64,000 nucleotides of DNA from VRUE01 sp035318745 (GTDB taxonomy: Bacteria; Actinomycetota; Thermoleophilia; Solirubrobacterales; 70-9), in NCBI GenBank assembly GCA_035318745.1, contig DATHEA010000021.1:124001-188000 (forward strand), given 5' to 3'. Below, one piece after another: positions 34,533-43,073 of this stretch; the first letter of the stretch is position 1, and each line of letters opens with the position of its first letter. A program made the translations under genes and the position numbers. The notes beneath the pieces are model-generated. The model saw only the letters and a list, made by a program, of their open reading frames with translations. It had not been told where the DNA came from and made no database searches.

Positions 34533-34829
34533 ATGAGCGCTGAGGACTTGGAGCAGGTGAACATGCATGAGGCCAAGACCCATCTGTCGAAGCTTGTTGA
34601 GCGTGTCGAAGGAGGCGAGGAGATCGTGATCAGCCGCGCCGGTAAGCCAGCGGCGAAGTTGGTGCCGGTCGCGCCAAAAAAACTCGGTCCTCGCAAGCTC
34701 GGGGGCTGGGAGGGCCTCATGGAGATGCCCAGCGACGAGGAGTGGGAGCGCATGGATAAGGAAGTCGAGGAAATGTTCGAAGAAAGCGGGATCATCCCGC
34801 CGGAGGGCGAGCTGTGGAGGGGCGATTGA
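34533..34829 (+). CDS. Phd/YefM-family antitoxin
   Basis: 98 residues. The N-terminal half is the Phd/YefM DNA-binding fold (NMHEAKTHLSKLVERVEGGEEIVISRAGKPAAKLVPV); the C-terminal half is acidic and helical (EEWERMDKEVEEMFEESG), as expected for toxin neutralisation. It probably represses its own operon. The stop overlaps the toxin start. Confidence 0.9.
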   Translation: MSAEDLEQVNMHEAKTHLSKLVERVEGGEEIVISRAGKPAAKLVPVAPKKLGPRKLGGWEGLMEMPSDEEWERMDKEVEEMFEESGIIPPEGELWRGD

Positions 34830-35206
34830 GACTGCTCCTGGATACCCATGTGATGATCTGGGCGCTGGAAGCTCCCGACCGTCTGGACTCGAAGGCCCGA
34901 GCGGCAATCGAGTCCAGGGAGAACAAGGTTTTCGTAAGCGTCGTGAGTCCGTGGGAGCTAGCGATCAAGGGGCCCCGAGAGGGACTTCGCCTCCCCGACA
35001 AACTCGAGACAGAGATGGACCGACGTGGCTTCGACCTGCTCCCGGTCCTCTTCCGGCACATGGAGCCGATCGGCTCCATGCCGTATCACCATCGCGACCC
35101 GTTCGACAGGATGCTCGTCGCCCAGGCACTCGTCGACGGCTTGACGATCGTCACCGCCGACCGCAAGATGACGAACTATCAGGTATCCCTGCTCCCCGCG
35201 ATCTAG
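34826..35206 (+). CDS. PIN-domain toxin (VapC-like)
   Basis: 126 residues. Start chosen at TTG 34826 because GGAGGGG sits at the right distance before it and it gives MRLLLDTHVMIWAL, the family start; GTG 34814 is the alternative. PIN acids are visible: Asp in LLDTH, Glu in SPWELAIK, Asp in HHRDPFDRML and Asp in VTADRK. It should be an RNase toxin of the Phd-linked PIN subgroup. It meets ribH tail to tail with a 4-nt overlap. Confidence 0.9.
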   Translation: MRLLLDTHVMIWALEAPDRLDSKARAAIESRENKVFVSVVSPWELAIKGPREGLRLPDKLETEMDRRGFDLLPVLFRHMEPIGSMPYHHRDPFDRMLVAQALVDGLTIVTADRKMTNYQVSLLPAI

Positions 35207-35694
35207 GCCAACTGCCGCTGCAGCAACGCCATACGCGCCACGGTGAGCGCGGCGTTGCGGCCCTGGTCGCGCTTGTCGCCGTTGGCGCGGGCGATCGCCT
35301 GCTCCATCGTGTCGCAGGTGATCACACCGAATGCACAGGGCACCCCGGTAGCCAGCTGCACGTCCTGAATTCCGCGGGCGGCCTCGGCGCAGACGAAGTC
35401 GTAGTGGTCGGTCTCGCCGCGGATGACAACGCCGAGGCAGGCGACCCCCGCGTAGCGTTCGGTCGTCGCGAGCAACTTGGCGGCGAAGGGCAGCTCGTAG
35501 GCACCGGTGACCGAGATCTCGCTCACCGCCGAGGCGGGCACGCCGGCCAGCTCGAAGCCTTCGCGGGCCCCGCTGAGCATGCGGACTGCCAGGTCCTCGT
35601 AGAAGCGACCGACGCAGACGGCGAAGCCGAGCGAAGAGAGGGTCGAGCGCTCGGCCTCGTCGAAGCTCTCGAGGAACGCCCCCGGCTCAGCCAT
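35203..35694 (-). CDS. ribH: 6,7-dimethyl-8-ribityllumazine synthase
   Basis: 163 residues. Conserved SVTGAYELPFAAKLL (family PGAFE/YELP), VIRGETDHYDFVCAEAARG and PCAFGVITCDTMEQAIAR. It joins ribityl-uracil and dihydroxybutanone phosphate in riboflavin synthesis. Last gene of ribD-ribE-ribBA-ribH; its start overlaps ribBA by 8 nt. Confidence 0.96.
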   Translation of the reverse strand: MAEPGAFLESFDEAERSTLSSLGFAVCVGRFYEDLAVRMLSGAREGFELAGVPASAVSEISVTGAYELPFAAKLLATTERYAGVACLGVVIRGETDHYDFVCAEAARGIQDVQLATGVPCAFGVITCDTMEQAIARANGDKRDQGRNAALTVARMALLQRQLA

Positions 35695-37024
35695 TCGCCG
35701 GCGCGCTCCCGTCGGCCGCGTCGCGCTCCTCCTCGTCGTGGATCATCTCCTCGTCGAGCGCCAGGCCTTGGTGGTGCAGCGTGTGGCCCATCTTGTCGCG
35801 CTTGGCCCGCAGGTAGTCCTCGTTGTGGGCGTTGGGCGCCGACTCGATCGGCACCTGCTCGCTGACCGAGAGGCCGTAGCCCTCGAGCCCGACGATCTTT
35901 TTCGGGTTGTTGGTGAGGATGCGGATGCTGGTCAGGCCGAGATCGCCGAGGATCTGGGCGCCGATGCCGTAGTCGCGCAGGTCGGCGGGCAGGCCGAGCT
36001 TGAGGTTGGCCTCGACCGTGTCGGCTCCCTCCTCCTGGAGTTTGTAGGCGCGCAGCTTGTTGAGTAGGCCGATCCCGCGGCCCTCCTGGGAGAGGTAGAG
36101 GAGGACGCCCTGGCCCTCCTGCTCGATCATCGCGAGCGCCGAGGCGAGCTGTTCGCCGCAATCGCAGCGCATGCTGTGGAAGACGTCGCCGGTGAGACAC
36201 TCACTGTGGACGCGGACCAGCACGTCCTCAGCCCCGTCGACCTCGCCCTTGACCATCGCGACGTGATGTTTGTCGTCGATCAGCGAGCGGTAGCCGACCG
36301 CGGTGAAGTCGCCGAAGGCGGTCGGCAAGCCGGTGTCGACCACCCGCTCGACCAGCTTCTCGGTGCGGCGGCGGTAGGCGATCAGCTCGGCGACGGTGAT
36401 CATCTTCAGGCCGTGCTTCTTGCAGTAGGGGACCAGGTCCGGCACGCGGGCCATCGTGCCGTCGTCGTTCATCACCTCGCAGATCACGCCGGCGGGAGTG
36501 AGGCCGGCGAGACGGGCGAGGTCGACGCTCGCCTCGGTGTGGCCGGTGCGCTCCAGCACGCCGCCCTCTTTGGCCCGCAGGGGGAACATGTGGCCGGGGA
36601 CGACGATGTCGCGCGGCCCGGAGTTGGAATCGATCGCAACCTGGATCGTGTGGGCGCGGTCGTGGGCGGAGATGCCGGTGCTGACCCCGCCGGCGGCCTC
36701 GATCGTCACCGTGAATGCGGTCTGCAGCGGCGCCTCGTTCTTTGCCGCCATCAGGTTGAGGCCGAGGCGTTCGCAGCGTTCCGCGGTCAGCGCCAGGCAG
36801 ATCAGCCCGCGCGCCTCCTTGGCCATGAAGTTGACCGCCTCGGGAGTGGCGAACTGGGCCGCCATCACAAGGTCGCCCTCGTTCTCGCGGTCCTCGCCGT
36901 CGCAGACGACGACCATGCGGCCCCGGCGGATCTCCTCGATCGCCTCCTCGATAGTCGAGAAGGGGCTCTCGCCCTCGGCCCGCTTGGTTCCTTCTTGTCT
37001 CTGGGTCTCCGTCATCTGACTCAC
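35687..37024 (-). CDS. ribBA: Bifunctional DHBP synthase/GTP cyclohydrolase II
   Basis: 445 residues. N-terminal RibB half (about 20-225) with VVCDGEDRENEGDLVMAAQ, RTGHTEASVDLARLAG; C-terminal RibA half with VRVHSECLTGDVFHSMRCDCG, the zinc cysteines, and LYLSQEGRGIGLLNKLRAY. It supplies both precursors of lumazine. The acidic tail after the RibA domain is short. Overlaps ribE by 4 nt and ribH by 8 nt. Confidence 0.97.
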   Translation of the reverse strand: MSQMTETQRQEGTKRAEGESPFSTIEEAIEEIRRGRMVVVCDGEDRENEGDLVMAAQFATPEAVNFMAKEARGLICLALTAERCERLGLNLMAAKNEAPLQTAFTVTIEAAGGVSTGISAHDRAHTIQVAIDSNSGPRDIVVPGHMFPLRAKEGGVLERTGHTEASVDLARLAGLTPAGVICEVMNDDGTMARVPDLVPYCKKHGLKMITVAELIAYRRRTEKLVERVVDTGLPTAFGDFTAVGYRSLIDDKHHVAMVKGEVDGAEDVLVRVHSECLTGDVFHSMRCDCGEQLASALAMIEQEGQGVLLYLSQEGRGIGLLNKLRAYKLQEEGADTVEANLKLGLPADLRDYGIGAQILGDLGLTSIRILTNNPKKIVGLEGYGLSVSEQVPIESAPNAHNEDYLRAKRDKMGHTLHHQGLALDEEMIHDEEERDAADGSAPANG

Positions 37025-37626
37025 GCTCGCTCCTTTCCAGCGAATGGTGCCATCAACCGCTCCACATGCTTTGCGATCACGTCACACTCGACATTCAGCT
37101 TGCGCCCCGGCGAGGCTTCGCCCAGAGTCGTGCGCTCCAGCGTCTCGGGGATCAGCGAGACCTCGAGCCAATCCTCCCCCAACTCGGCGATCGTGAGGCT
37201 GACCCCGTCAAGAGTGATCGAGCCCTTGTCGATCGCGTAGCGCAGCAGGTCACGGTCGAGCGCGACGCGCAGGCGCTTGGCGAAACCGTCTGCCTCGATC
37301 GAGGCGACCTCCCCCACGCCGTCGACGTGGCCCTGGACGATGTGTCCGCCGAAGCGATCGGAAGCCTTCATCGCGAGCTCCAAGTTGACCCGGCTGCCGA
37401 TCTCCAGCCCGGCGAGCGAGGTCACCGCCAGCGTCTGGTTCATCGCCTCAGTCTCAAAGCCGTCGCCGTCGACGGTCGTGGCGGTCAGGCAAGCGCCGTT
37501 GACGGCGACCGAGTCGCCGGGCTCGATCTCAGCCGCCAGCGAGGTCGCGATTCGCAGGCGAGCGCCCTCCGCACCGGCATCGAGCGACTCGACCGTGCCG
37601 ACGTCCTGAATCAGTCCGGTGAACAT
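37021..37626 (-). CDS. ribE: Riboflavin synthase, alpha chain
   Basis: 201 residues made of two similar barrels: MFTGLIQDVGTVESL with DSVAVNGACLTATTV, then GGHIVQGHVDGVGEV with SITLDGVSLTIAEL. It dismutates two lumazines to riboflavin. One base after ribD ends, and overlapping ribBA by four. Confidence 0.96.
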   Translation of the reverse strand: MFTGLIQDVGTVESLDAGAEGARLRIATSLAAEIEPGDSVAVNGACLTATTVDGDGFETEAMNQTLAVTSLAGLEIGSRVNLELAMKASDRFGGHIVQGHVDGVGEVASIEADGFAKRLRVALDRDLLRYAIDKGSITLDGVSLTIAELGEDWLEVSLIPETLERTTLGEASPGRKLNVECDVIAKHVERLMAPFAGKERA

Positions 37627-37627
37627 C

Positions 37628-38800
37628 TCACCACTCCTTGAAACGGGTCGTGATCAGCACATCCTCGCCGACTTCCTCGATTTGACGGGACAGAGCGGAT
37701 CGGCGCGCGGGTCCTGTCGTGGGGGAAGGGGGGGCACTGCGGGCGGGGTCGTCCTCGACCCCCCCTTCCCCCACGCCACCCGCGCGAGGATCGCTTCCGC
37801 CCAGCAGGATCGGGGCGATGAAGGTATGGAATTGGTCGACGGCGTCCACTGCGAGGAAAGCCGAGGCGAGGGTTCGGCCGCCCTCCAGAAAGAGGCTGGT
37901 GACGTTTTGCCGGCCGAGCCCGGCAAGGGCAGCCTGGATGTCATCGGCCACGACGACTTCAGCACCTGCATCGCGCAACGCGGAGCGCCGATCGGGATCG
38001 GCGTCCGACGACGCGACCACGAGGACCGGCGACCGATCGAGCGTCCTGAGCAACTGGGAATCGAGGGGCAGGCGCGCCTGGCGGTCGAAGACGACGCGGG
38101 TCGGCTGGCGCGAAGCTTCCGGGGTGCGGGCGGTAAGCAGCGGGTCGTCGGCGAGCACCGTGCCGATGCCGACGGCGACCGCATCGGACTCGACGCGCCA
38201 GCGATGGACGAGCTCCTGGCTCTGCGCGCCACTTATCCAGGGCGAGTCGTCGGGCGGCGTCTCGGTCTGTCCGTCGAGCGACATCGCCAGCTTCAACGTG
38301 ACCAGCGGCAGGCCCGTTCGAGCGTGCTTGCGAAATGGCTGGTTGAGCAACCGCGCCGCGGTCGCCTCCTCGCCATCCGCGAGCTCGACCTTCACTTCCC
38401 CGTCGCGAAGCATTCCCGGCCCCCGCCCCGCGGCCTTCTCGCTCGGATCGTCGGAGCCGATCACGACCCGCCCGATCCCGGCCTCCAGAATTGCCTCGAC
38501 ACAAGGCGGTTGCCGCCCCTGGTGCGCACACGGCTCGAGCGTCACGTACATCGTCGCCCCAGCGGGATCCTCTCCCCTGCTCTTGCAGTCGGCAAGCACC
38601 GCCCGCTCGGCATGCAGCTCACCAAGCTTCGCGTGAAACCCCTCGCCAATGACCTCGCCATCCCGCACCACAACCGCTCCAACAAGCGGATTCGGACTCA
38701 CTCGCCCGCGCCCGAACTCCGCAAGCTCAAGAGCCCGCCTGAGATGCGCTCGATCCGTGCTTGTCAGCAAAGCATCCATATTGATTGACGAGTCAGTCAA
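37628..38800 (-). CDS. ribD: Bifunctional deaminase/reductase RibD
   Basis: 390 residues from TTG 38800, chosen because GGGAGGT lies 4 nt before it; ATG 38779 (MDALLTSTDRAHLRRALELA) has no ribosome-binding site but is a good alternative (383 aa). Deaminase half has GEGFHAKLGELHAERAVL and TLEPCAHQGRQPPC, the zinc site; reductase half has LKLAMSLDGQ and FLEGGRTLASAFL. Residues about 339-366 are encoded by a palindrome and replace the usual C-terminal linker. First gene of the rib operon; no FMN riboswitch was found upstream. Confidence 0.93.
   Translation of the reverse strand: MTDSSINMDALLTSTDRAHLRRALELAEFGRGRVSPNPLVGAVVVRDGEVIGEGFHAKLGELHAERAVLADCKSRGEDPAGATMYVTLEPCAHQGRQPPCVEAILEAGIGRVVIGSDDPSEKAAGRGPGMLRDGEVKVELADGEEATAARLLNQPFRKHARTGLPLVTLKLAMSLDGQTETPPDDSPWISGAQSQELVHRWRVESDAVAVGIGTVLADDPLLTARTPEASRQPTRVVFDRQARLPLDSQLLRTLDRSPVLVVASSDADPDRRSALRDAGAEVVVADDIQAALAGLGRQNVTSLFLEGGRTLASAFLAVDAVDQFHTFIAPILLGGSDPRAGGVGEGGVEDDPARSAPPSPTTGPARRSALSRQIEEVGEDVLITTRFKEW
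37704..37786 (+). repeat. In-frame palindromic element family E, copy 2 (inside ribD)
   Basis: Perfect 17-bp arms 37718-37734/37759-37775 (G5-AA-G7 type) around a 24-nt loop; outside, CGCGCGGGT (37704-37712) pairs with ACCCGCGCG (37778-37786). Arms match the recG element at about nine of ten positions, with compensated changes. Relative to the coding strand it is in the opposite orientation from the recG copy, yet both are in frame. It encodes a Gly/Pro-rich linker. Confidence 0.8.
38781..38800. promoter_or_regulatory. 20-bp dyad at the ribD start, operator-like
   Basis: TTGATTGACGAGTCAGTCAA is a 9-bp inverted repeat around a 2-bp centre with one mismatch. This shape resembles operators of TetR-family repressors. 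It covers the first codons if ribD starts at TTG 38800, or sits directly before ATG 38779. It would be well placed to control the rib operon or to hide the start codon in a hairpin. No regulator gene is adjacent. Confidence 0.4.
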
Positions 38801-38860
38801 TGGTACCTCCCGCGACAGGACCCGCGCGGCCGAGGGCAGGGATACCCTGACCGGCCAGCC

Positions 38861-39847
38861 ATGAAGCTCATCATCCAAATCCCCTGCCTGAACGAGGAAG
38901 CAACGCTGCCGGAGACGATCGCCGCCCTGCCGCGCGCGATCGAGGGCATCGACGAGGTCGAGCTGCTGGTGATCGACGACGGCTCGACCGACCGCACGGT
39001 CGAGGTCGCCCGCAAGTGCGGCGTCGAGCACATCGTCCGGCTGACCAACAACAGGGGCCTCGCGGCGGCCTTCCAGGCCGGCCTCGACGCCTGCCTCAAG
39101 CTCGGCGCCGACGTCGTCGTCAACACCGACGCCGACAACCAGTACAGCGGCGCCGACGTGCCGAAGCTGCTGGCGCCGATCCTCGCCGGCGAGGCCGACA
39201 TGGTCGTCGGCGACCGCCGGGTCGCCACGATCGAGCACTTCTCAGGCCCGAAGAAGGCGCTGCAGCGGGCCGGCAGCTGGGTCGTGCGCAGGCTCTCGGA
39301 CACGGCGATCGCCGACACCACCTCCGGCTTTCGTGCCTACAACCGCGAGGCTGCGCTGGGCCTGCTCGTCACCGACAACTTCACCTACACGCTGGAGAGC
39401 CTGATCCAGGCCGGCAAGATGCTCTCCGCCGTCGAGGGGGTCGAGGTTGCGACCAACCCGCAGACACGCGAGTCGCGACTGTTCGACTCGACCGGCGCCT
39501 ACGTGCGTCGCAACACCCTCTCGATCCTGCGCATCTACACCCGCTACGAGCCGCTGCGCGTCTTCGCCAGTGCCAGTGCCCTCGTCGGTGTTCTCGCGCT
39601 CGCCGCCTGGATGCCGTTCCTGATCGATTGGATCTTCAACGGCGACTCGAGCGGTCACATCCAGTCGCTGATCCTCGGCGCGGTGCTCTTCATCGCCGCT
39701 CTGCAGCTGCTGGCGCTGGGCGTGATCGGCGACCTGCTCGCCGGCCAGCGGGTGATGACGCAGCGGGTCTTCGAGCGGGTTCGCCGGGTCGAGCTCTCGC
39801 TCGGCGTCGAGCCCTCTCACTACGAACGCGGCGCACCGAAACGCTGA
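38861..39847 (+). CDS. Family 2 glycosyltransferase (dolichyl-phosphate-mannose-synthase-like)
   Basis: 328 residues. GT-A domain: IPCLNEEATLPETI, LVIDDGSTDRT, NTDADNQY (DXD metal site) and the TSGFRAYNREAAL motif. Two C-terminal transmembrane helices (ASALVGVLALAAWMPFLI and LILGAVLFIAALQLLALGVIG). Probably transfers a sugar to a polyprenyl phosphate at the membrane. Its stop shares one base with the flippase ATG, so the two act together in surface polysaccharide or lipid-linked sugar synthesis. Confidence 0.88.
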   Translation: MKLIIQIPCLNEEATLPETIAALPRAIEGIDEVELLVIDDGSTDRTVEVARKCGVEHIVRLTNNRGLAAAFQAGLDACLKLGADVVVNTDADNQYSGADVPKLLAPILAGEADMVVGDRRVATIEHFSGPKKALQRAGSWVVRRLSDTAIADTTSGFRAYNREAALGLLVTDNFTYTLESLIQAGKMLSAVEGVEVATNPQTRESRLFDSTGAYVRRNTLSILRIYTRYEPLRVFASASALVGVLALAAWMPFLIDWIFNGDSSGHIQSLILGAVLFIAALQLLALGVIGDLLAGQRVMTQRVFERVRRVELSLGVEPSHYERGAPKR

Positions 39848-41259
39848 TGGCATCGCGGCCGAAATTCCTGGGCTCCGGGTCGGAGCCCTCCCCCGGGGAC
39901 GGCTCGGCAACCGCCGAGTACGGCCGTCTGGCGAGCTTCCTCGCGATCGGCGTCGGCCTCACCGGCCTGATCACCTACGCCTACTTCCTGATCGCCTCCC
40001 ACGTGCTCTCCAAGCCCGACTACGGGCAGATCACGGTGCTCTGGTCGGCCGTCTTCATCACGATCTCGACCCTCTACAGGCCGGTCGAACAGCTGCTCTC
40101 CCGCCACATCTCCGAGCGCCGGGCAAAAGGGGAAGCGATCGGCGAGCCGATGCGGGTCGCCTCGACGATCCAGCTCGGCCTCTCGCTCTTCTTCGCCATC
40201 GCCGCGCTGGTGCTGCGTGGGCCGATCCAGAACGACCTGCTGGAGGGCAACGAAACGCTCTACTGGGTCTTCTTCTCCGCGGTTCTCTTTTACGCGGCGA
40301 GCTACTTCGCCCGCGGCTTCCTCGCCGGAAGCCAGCGCTTCGGCCTGTTCGTCGCCCTGATCCTCTCCGAATCCTGCTTCCGCACGGTCTTCGCAGTGAT
40401 GGTCGCGGTCGGAGTGCTCAGTGGCCAGTCGGCGGTGGCGATAGGGATAACGGCCGCCCCGGCTCTCTCGCTGATGGTCGTGCCGTTCGCATTTGCCCGG
40501 CGAGCGAAACAGGAGAGCAGGCAGCCGGCCTCACCCCCCGACGAGGATCAGGCGGACTTCTCCCTTAAAAAGGGCGGCGGCTTCGCTGCGGCCGTGCTGG
40601 TGATCATGTTCAGCGAACAGGCCTTCCTCAATGCGGGCCCGCTGATCATCCGCGGACTGCAGGGCGCGGCGGCGGCGGGCTTCATCTTCAACGTGCTGAT
40701 GATCGCCCGGGCCCCGCTGCAGCTCTTCCAGTCGGTCTCGACCAGCATCCTCCCCCACCTCACCACGCTGCACGCCAGCGGCAGCGAGGAAAGCGAACGC
40801 GAGTTCCGTCAGACCGTGCGCATGGTCCTGCTCGGGCTAGCCGCCTTCACCGCAGCGGCCTTCGTCTTCATGGGGCTGGTCGGCCCGAAGGCGATGCAGA
40901 TCGCCTTCAGCAACAAGTTCACCTACGACCGCGCCGGCCTTCTGCTGGTCACGATCGGCATGGGCCTCTACCTCTGCTCGGTGACGGTGAATCAGGCGTG
41001 CATCGCGCAGGGCCAGGTGCGCCGCGCCGCCGCCCGCTGGATCGCCTGCGCGGCGCTGTTCATCGGCTGGAACTTCGTGCCGCTGGTCAGCAACGAGTTC
41101 CGCCGGGTGGAGATCGGGTTCGTGCTTGCCGCGGGGCTGCTCTTCTCGCTCCTCTACTACGCCTACGGCCACCCGCACGAGCGAGCCGGGGACGTGCCCC
41201 TGCCGGGCTCGCCCGAGGAGCTGGAGGCTCGGCTGGCGGCTATCGACGAGTCGGTCTAG
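39847..41259 (+). CDS. MOP-superfamily polysaccharide flippase-like membrane protein
   Basis: 470 residues from ATG 39847, with about 12 predicted membrane segments (for example LASFLAIGVGLTGLITYAYF, AAFTAAAFVFMGLVG, LLFSLLYYAYG). The arrangement matches Wzx/MurJ-like lipid-linked oligosaccharide flippases. Coupled by TGATG to the glycosyltransferase. A short acidic cytoplasmic tail follows the last helix. The exact lipid-linked substrate is unknown. Confidence 0.8.
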   Translation: MASRPKFLGSGSEPSPGDGSATAEYGRLASFLAIGVGLTGLITYAYFLIASHVLSKPDYGQITVLWSAVFITISTLYRPVEQLLSRHISERRAKGEAIGEPMRVASTIQLGLSLFFAIAALVLRGPIQNDLLEGNETLYWVFFSAVLFYAASYFARGFLAGSQRFGLFVALILSESCFRTVFAVMVAVGVLSGQSAVAIGITAAPALSLMVVPFAFARRAKQESRQPASPPDEDQADFSLKKGGGFAAAVLVIMFSEQAFLNAGPLIIRGLQGAAAAGFIFNVLMIARAPLQLFQSVSTSILPHLTTLHASGSEESEREFRQTVRMVLLGLAAFTAAAFVFMGLVGPKAMQIAFSNKFTYDRAGLLLVTIGMGLYLCSVTVNQACIAQGQVRRAAARWIACAALFIGWNFVPLVSNEFRRVEIGFVLAAGLLFSLLYYAYGHPHERAGDVPLPGSPEELEARLAAIDESV

Positions 41260-41279
41260 CGGTTCATTAGGGTCCGTCG

Positions 41280-43073
41280 ATGGGTGGACACGACGCCGAG
41301 CTGATCCTGATCGCCGGCGCCCTGCTCGCGGCGGGGATTCTGGGTGCGCTGCTGGCCGACCGGGTGCGCATCCCCGGCCTGCTGCTGTTCCTCGGGCTCG
41401 GCATGCTCGCCGGCTCGGAGGGGATCGGCGGGATCGAGTTCACCAACACCGAGCTGGCCCGAACCCTGGGAACGATCGCGCTCGTGCTGATCCTCTTCGA
41501 GGGTGGCCTGACCGCGGGCTGGTCGGAGATCCGGCCGGTACTGGGTACGGCGGCCTCGCTGGCGACGGTGGGAACGGCGGTCACCGCCGGGCTCGCCGGC
41601 ATCGCCGCGAAGTGGATATTCGGCCTCAGCACGCTGGAAGGGATGCTCGTCGGGGCCGCTGTCGCGGCCACCGACTCGGCCGCGATCTTCGCCGTCCTGC
41701 GCCGCTCCACCCTGGAGAAGCGCTTGGCCCGCTCGCTGGAGGGCGAGTCGGGGATGAACGACCCGGTGGCCCTGCTGCTGGTGATCGGCTTCATCGAATG
41801 GATCCAGAAGCCCGGCTACGGGTTCGCCGACATGGCCGGCCTGCTGGTGCTCAAACTGGCGCTGGGCGCGGCGATCGGACTGGCCCTGGGACGGCTCGCT
41901 GTCACCGCCCTCAACCGCGTGCGGCTGCCCACCGACGGGATCTATCCGGTGGCGACGATCGCGATCGCCGGGCTGGCCTACGGCCTGGCCGAGGTCGCGC
42001 ACGGTTCCGGCCTGCTCGCGACCTATCTGACCGCGCTCGCGCTCGGCTCGAGCAGCATCCCCGCGCGGCGGACGGTAGTCGCCTTCCACGAGGGGGTCGG
42101 CTGGGTCGCCCAGATCGGCCTCTTCATCCTGCTCGGCCTGCTGGTCTTCCCCAGCACGCTCGGCGACGTCGCCTTCGAAGGCCTGGCGCTGTCGGCGGCG
42201 CTGATCCTGGTTGCCCGTCCCTTCGCCGCCTTCGTCGCGACGCAGTTATCGCCACTCGACCTGCGCGAGCGGGCGATGCTCGGCTGGGCGGGGCTACGCG
42301 GCGCCACCCCGATCTGGCTTGCCACCTTTCCGGTCGTCGCCGGGGTCGGCGCCGGGCAGGAGCTGTTCTCGATCGTCTTCTTCGTCGTCGTCACCTCCAC
42401 CCTGGTCCAGGGAGCAAGCTTCGAGCCGCTGGCCAAACGACTCGGGTTGACCACCGACGAGCCGGCGCTGCCACGGCGCCTGCTCGAGTCGGGGCGCATC
42501 CGCCGCATGGGCGGCGACGTAGTCTCTTACCGCTTGCGTCCGGGCGCAGCGGCCTCCGGCCATATGGTGCGCGAGCTGGGCCTGCCGCGCGAGGCGTTGC
42601 TCAACGTGATCGTCCGCGATGGCCGGGCGATCCCCCCGCGCGGCTCGACCGAGGTGCGCGAGGGCGACGAGCTGCACATCCTGGTCCGCGGCGAGCTGCG
42701 CGAGGAGGTCGAGGAGCTGACGCGGCAATGGCATCGGGGGCCGGTGGGCACGCCGGCACCCGAAGCCGTCGCTCGCCGTGGCTCACAGGTGTTCACGGTG
42801 CGCCCCGGCGGTGAGATCGCGGATCCGTCGGCGCCAAAGGAGATCGACGGCATAGCGGTCGCGGTGATCCTGCGCAGCCGTCGCGATCGAAACAGTGCGC
42901 TGACGGTGCTCGCCGACGGTCGTTACGCGATCACGACCGAGACCCTGATCGCGATGGGCAGCCGCCAAGCGCTGGCCCGCTGGTGTGAGCGCCGCGCCGC
43001 TCGCGCCGGCGACGACCCTTCCGAGAGAGCCTGGTGGCAAGAGACGATCGGAGCGTTGATAGCCCGCGGTTAG
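41280..43073 (+). CDS. CPA1 cation/proton antiporter with TrkA-C domain
   Basis: 597 residues. About 12-13 membrane segments in 1-395 with LVGAAVAATDSAAIFAVLRR and EGESGMNDPVALLLV, the paired Asp motifs of NhaP-type exchangers, then a cytoplasmic TrkA-C (RCK-C) domain near 425-490 (LPREALLNVIVRDGRAIPPRGSTEVREGDEL) and a further C-terminal CorC-like part. Resembles K+/H+ antiporter CvrA (NhaP2). It ends convergently on rpe with a 4-nt overlap. Confidence 0.9.
   Translation: MGGHDAELILIAGALLAAGILGALLADRVRIPGLLLFLGLGMLAGSEGIGGIEFTNTELARTLGTIALVLILFEGGLTAGWSEIRPVLGTAASLATVGTAVTAGLAGIAAKWIFGLSTLEGMLVGAAVAATDSAAIFAVLRRSTLEKRLARSLEGESGMNDPVALLLVIGFIEWIQKPGYGFADMAGLLVLKLALGAAIGLALGRLAVTALNRVRLPTDGIYPVATIAIAGLAYGLAEVAHGSGLLATYLTALALGSSSIPARRTVVAFHEGVGWVAQIGLFILLGLLVFPSTLGDVAFEGLALSAALILVARPFAAFVATQLSPLDLRERAMLGWAGLRGATPIWLATFPVVAGVGAGQELFSIVFFVVVTSTLVQGASFEPLAKRLGLTTDEPALPRRLLESGRIRRMGGDVVSYRLRPGAAASGHMVRELGLPREALLNVIVRDGRAIPPRGSTEVREGDELHILVRGELREEVEELTRQWHRGPVGTPAPEAVARRGSQVFTVRPGGEIADPSAPKEIDGIAVAVILRSRRDRNSALTVLADGRYAITTETLIAMGSRQALARWCERRAARAGDDPSERAWWQETIGALIARG

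Noticed and set aside
38780..38860. FMN riboswitch upstream of ribD
   Set aside because: The 80-nt gap is too short and lacks the RFN consensus AGGGCRGGGTGNAAT.
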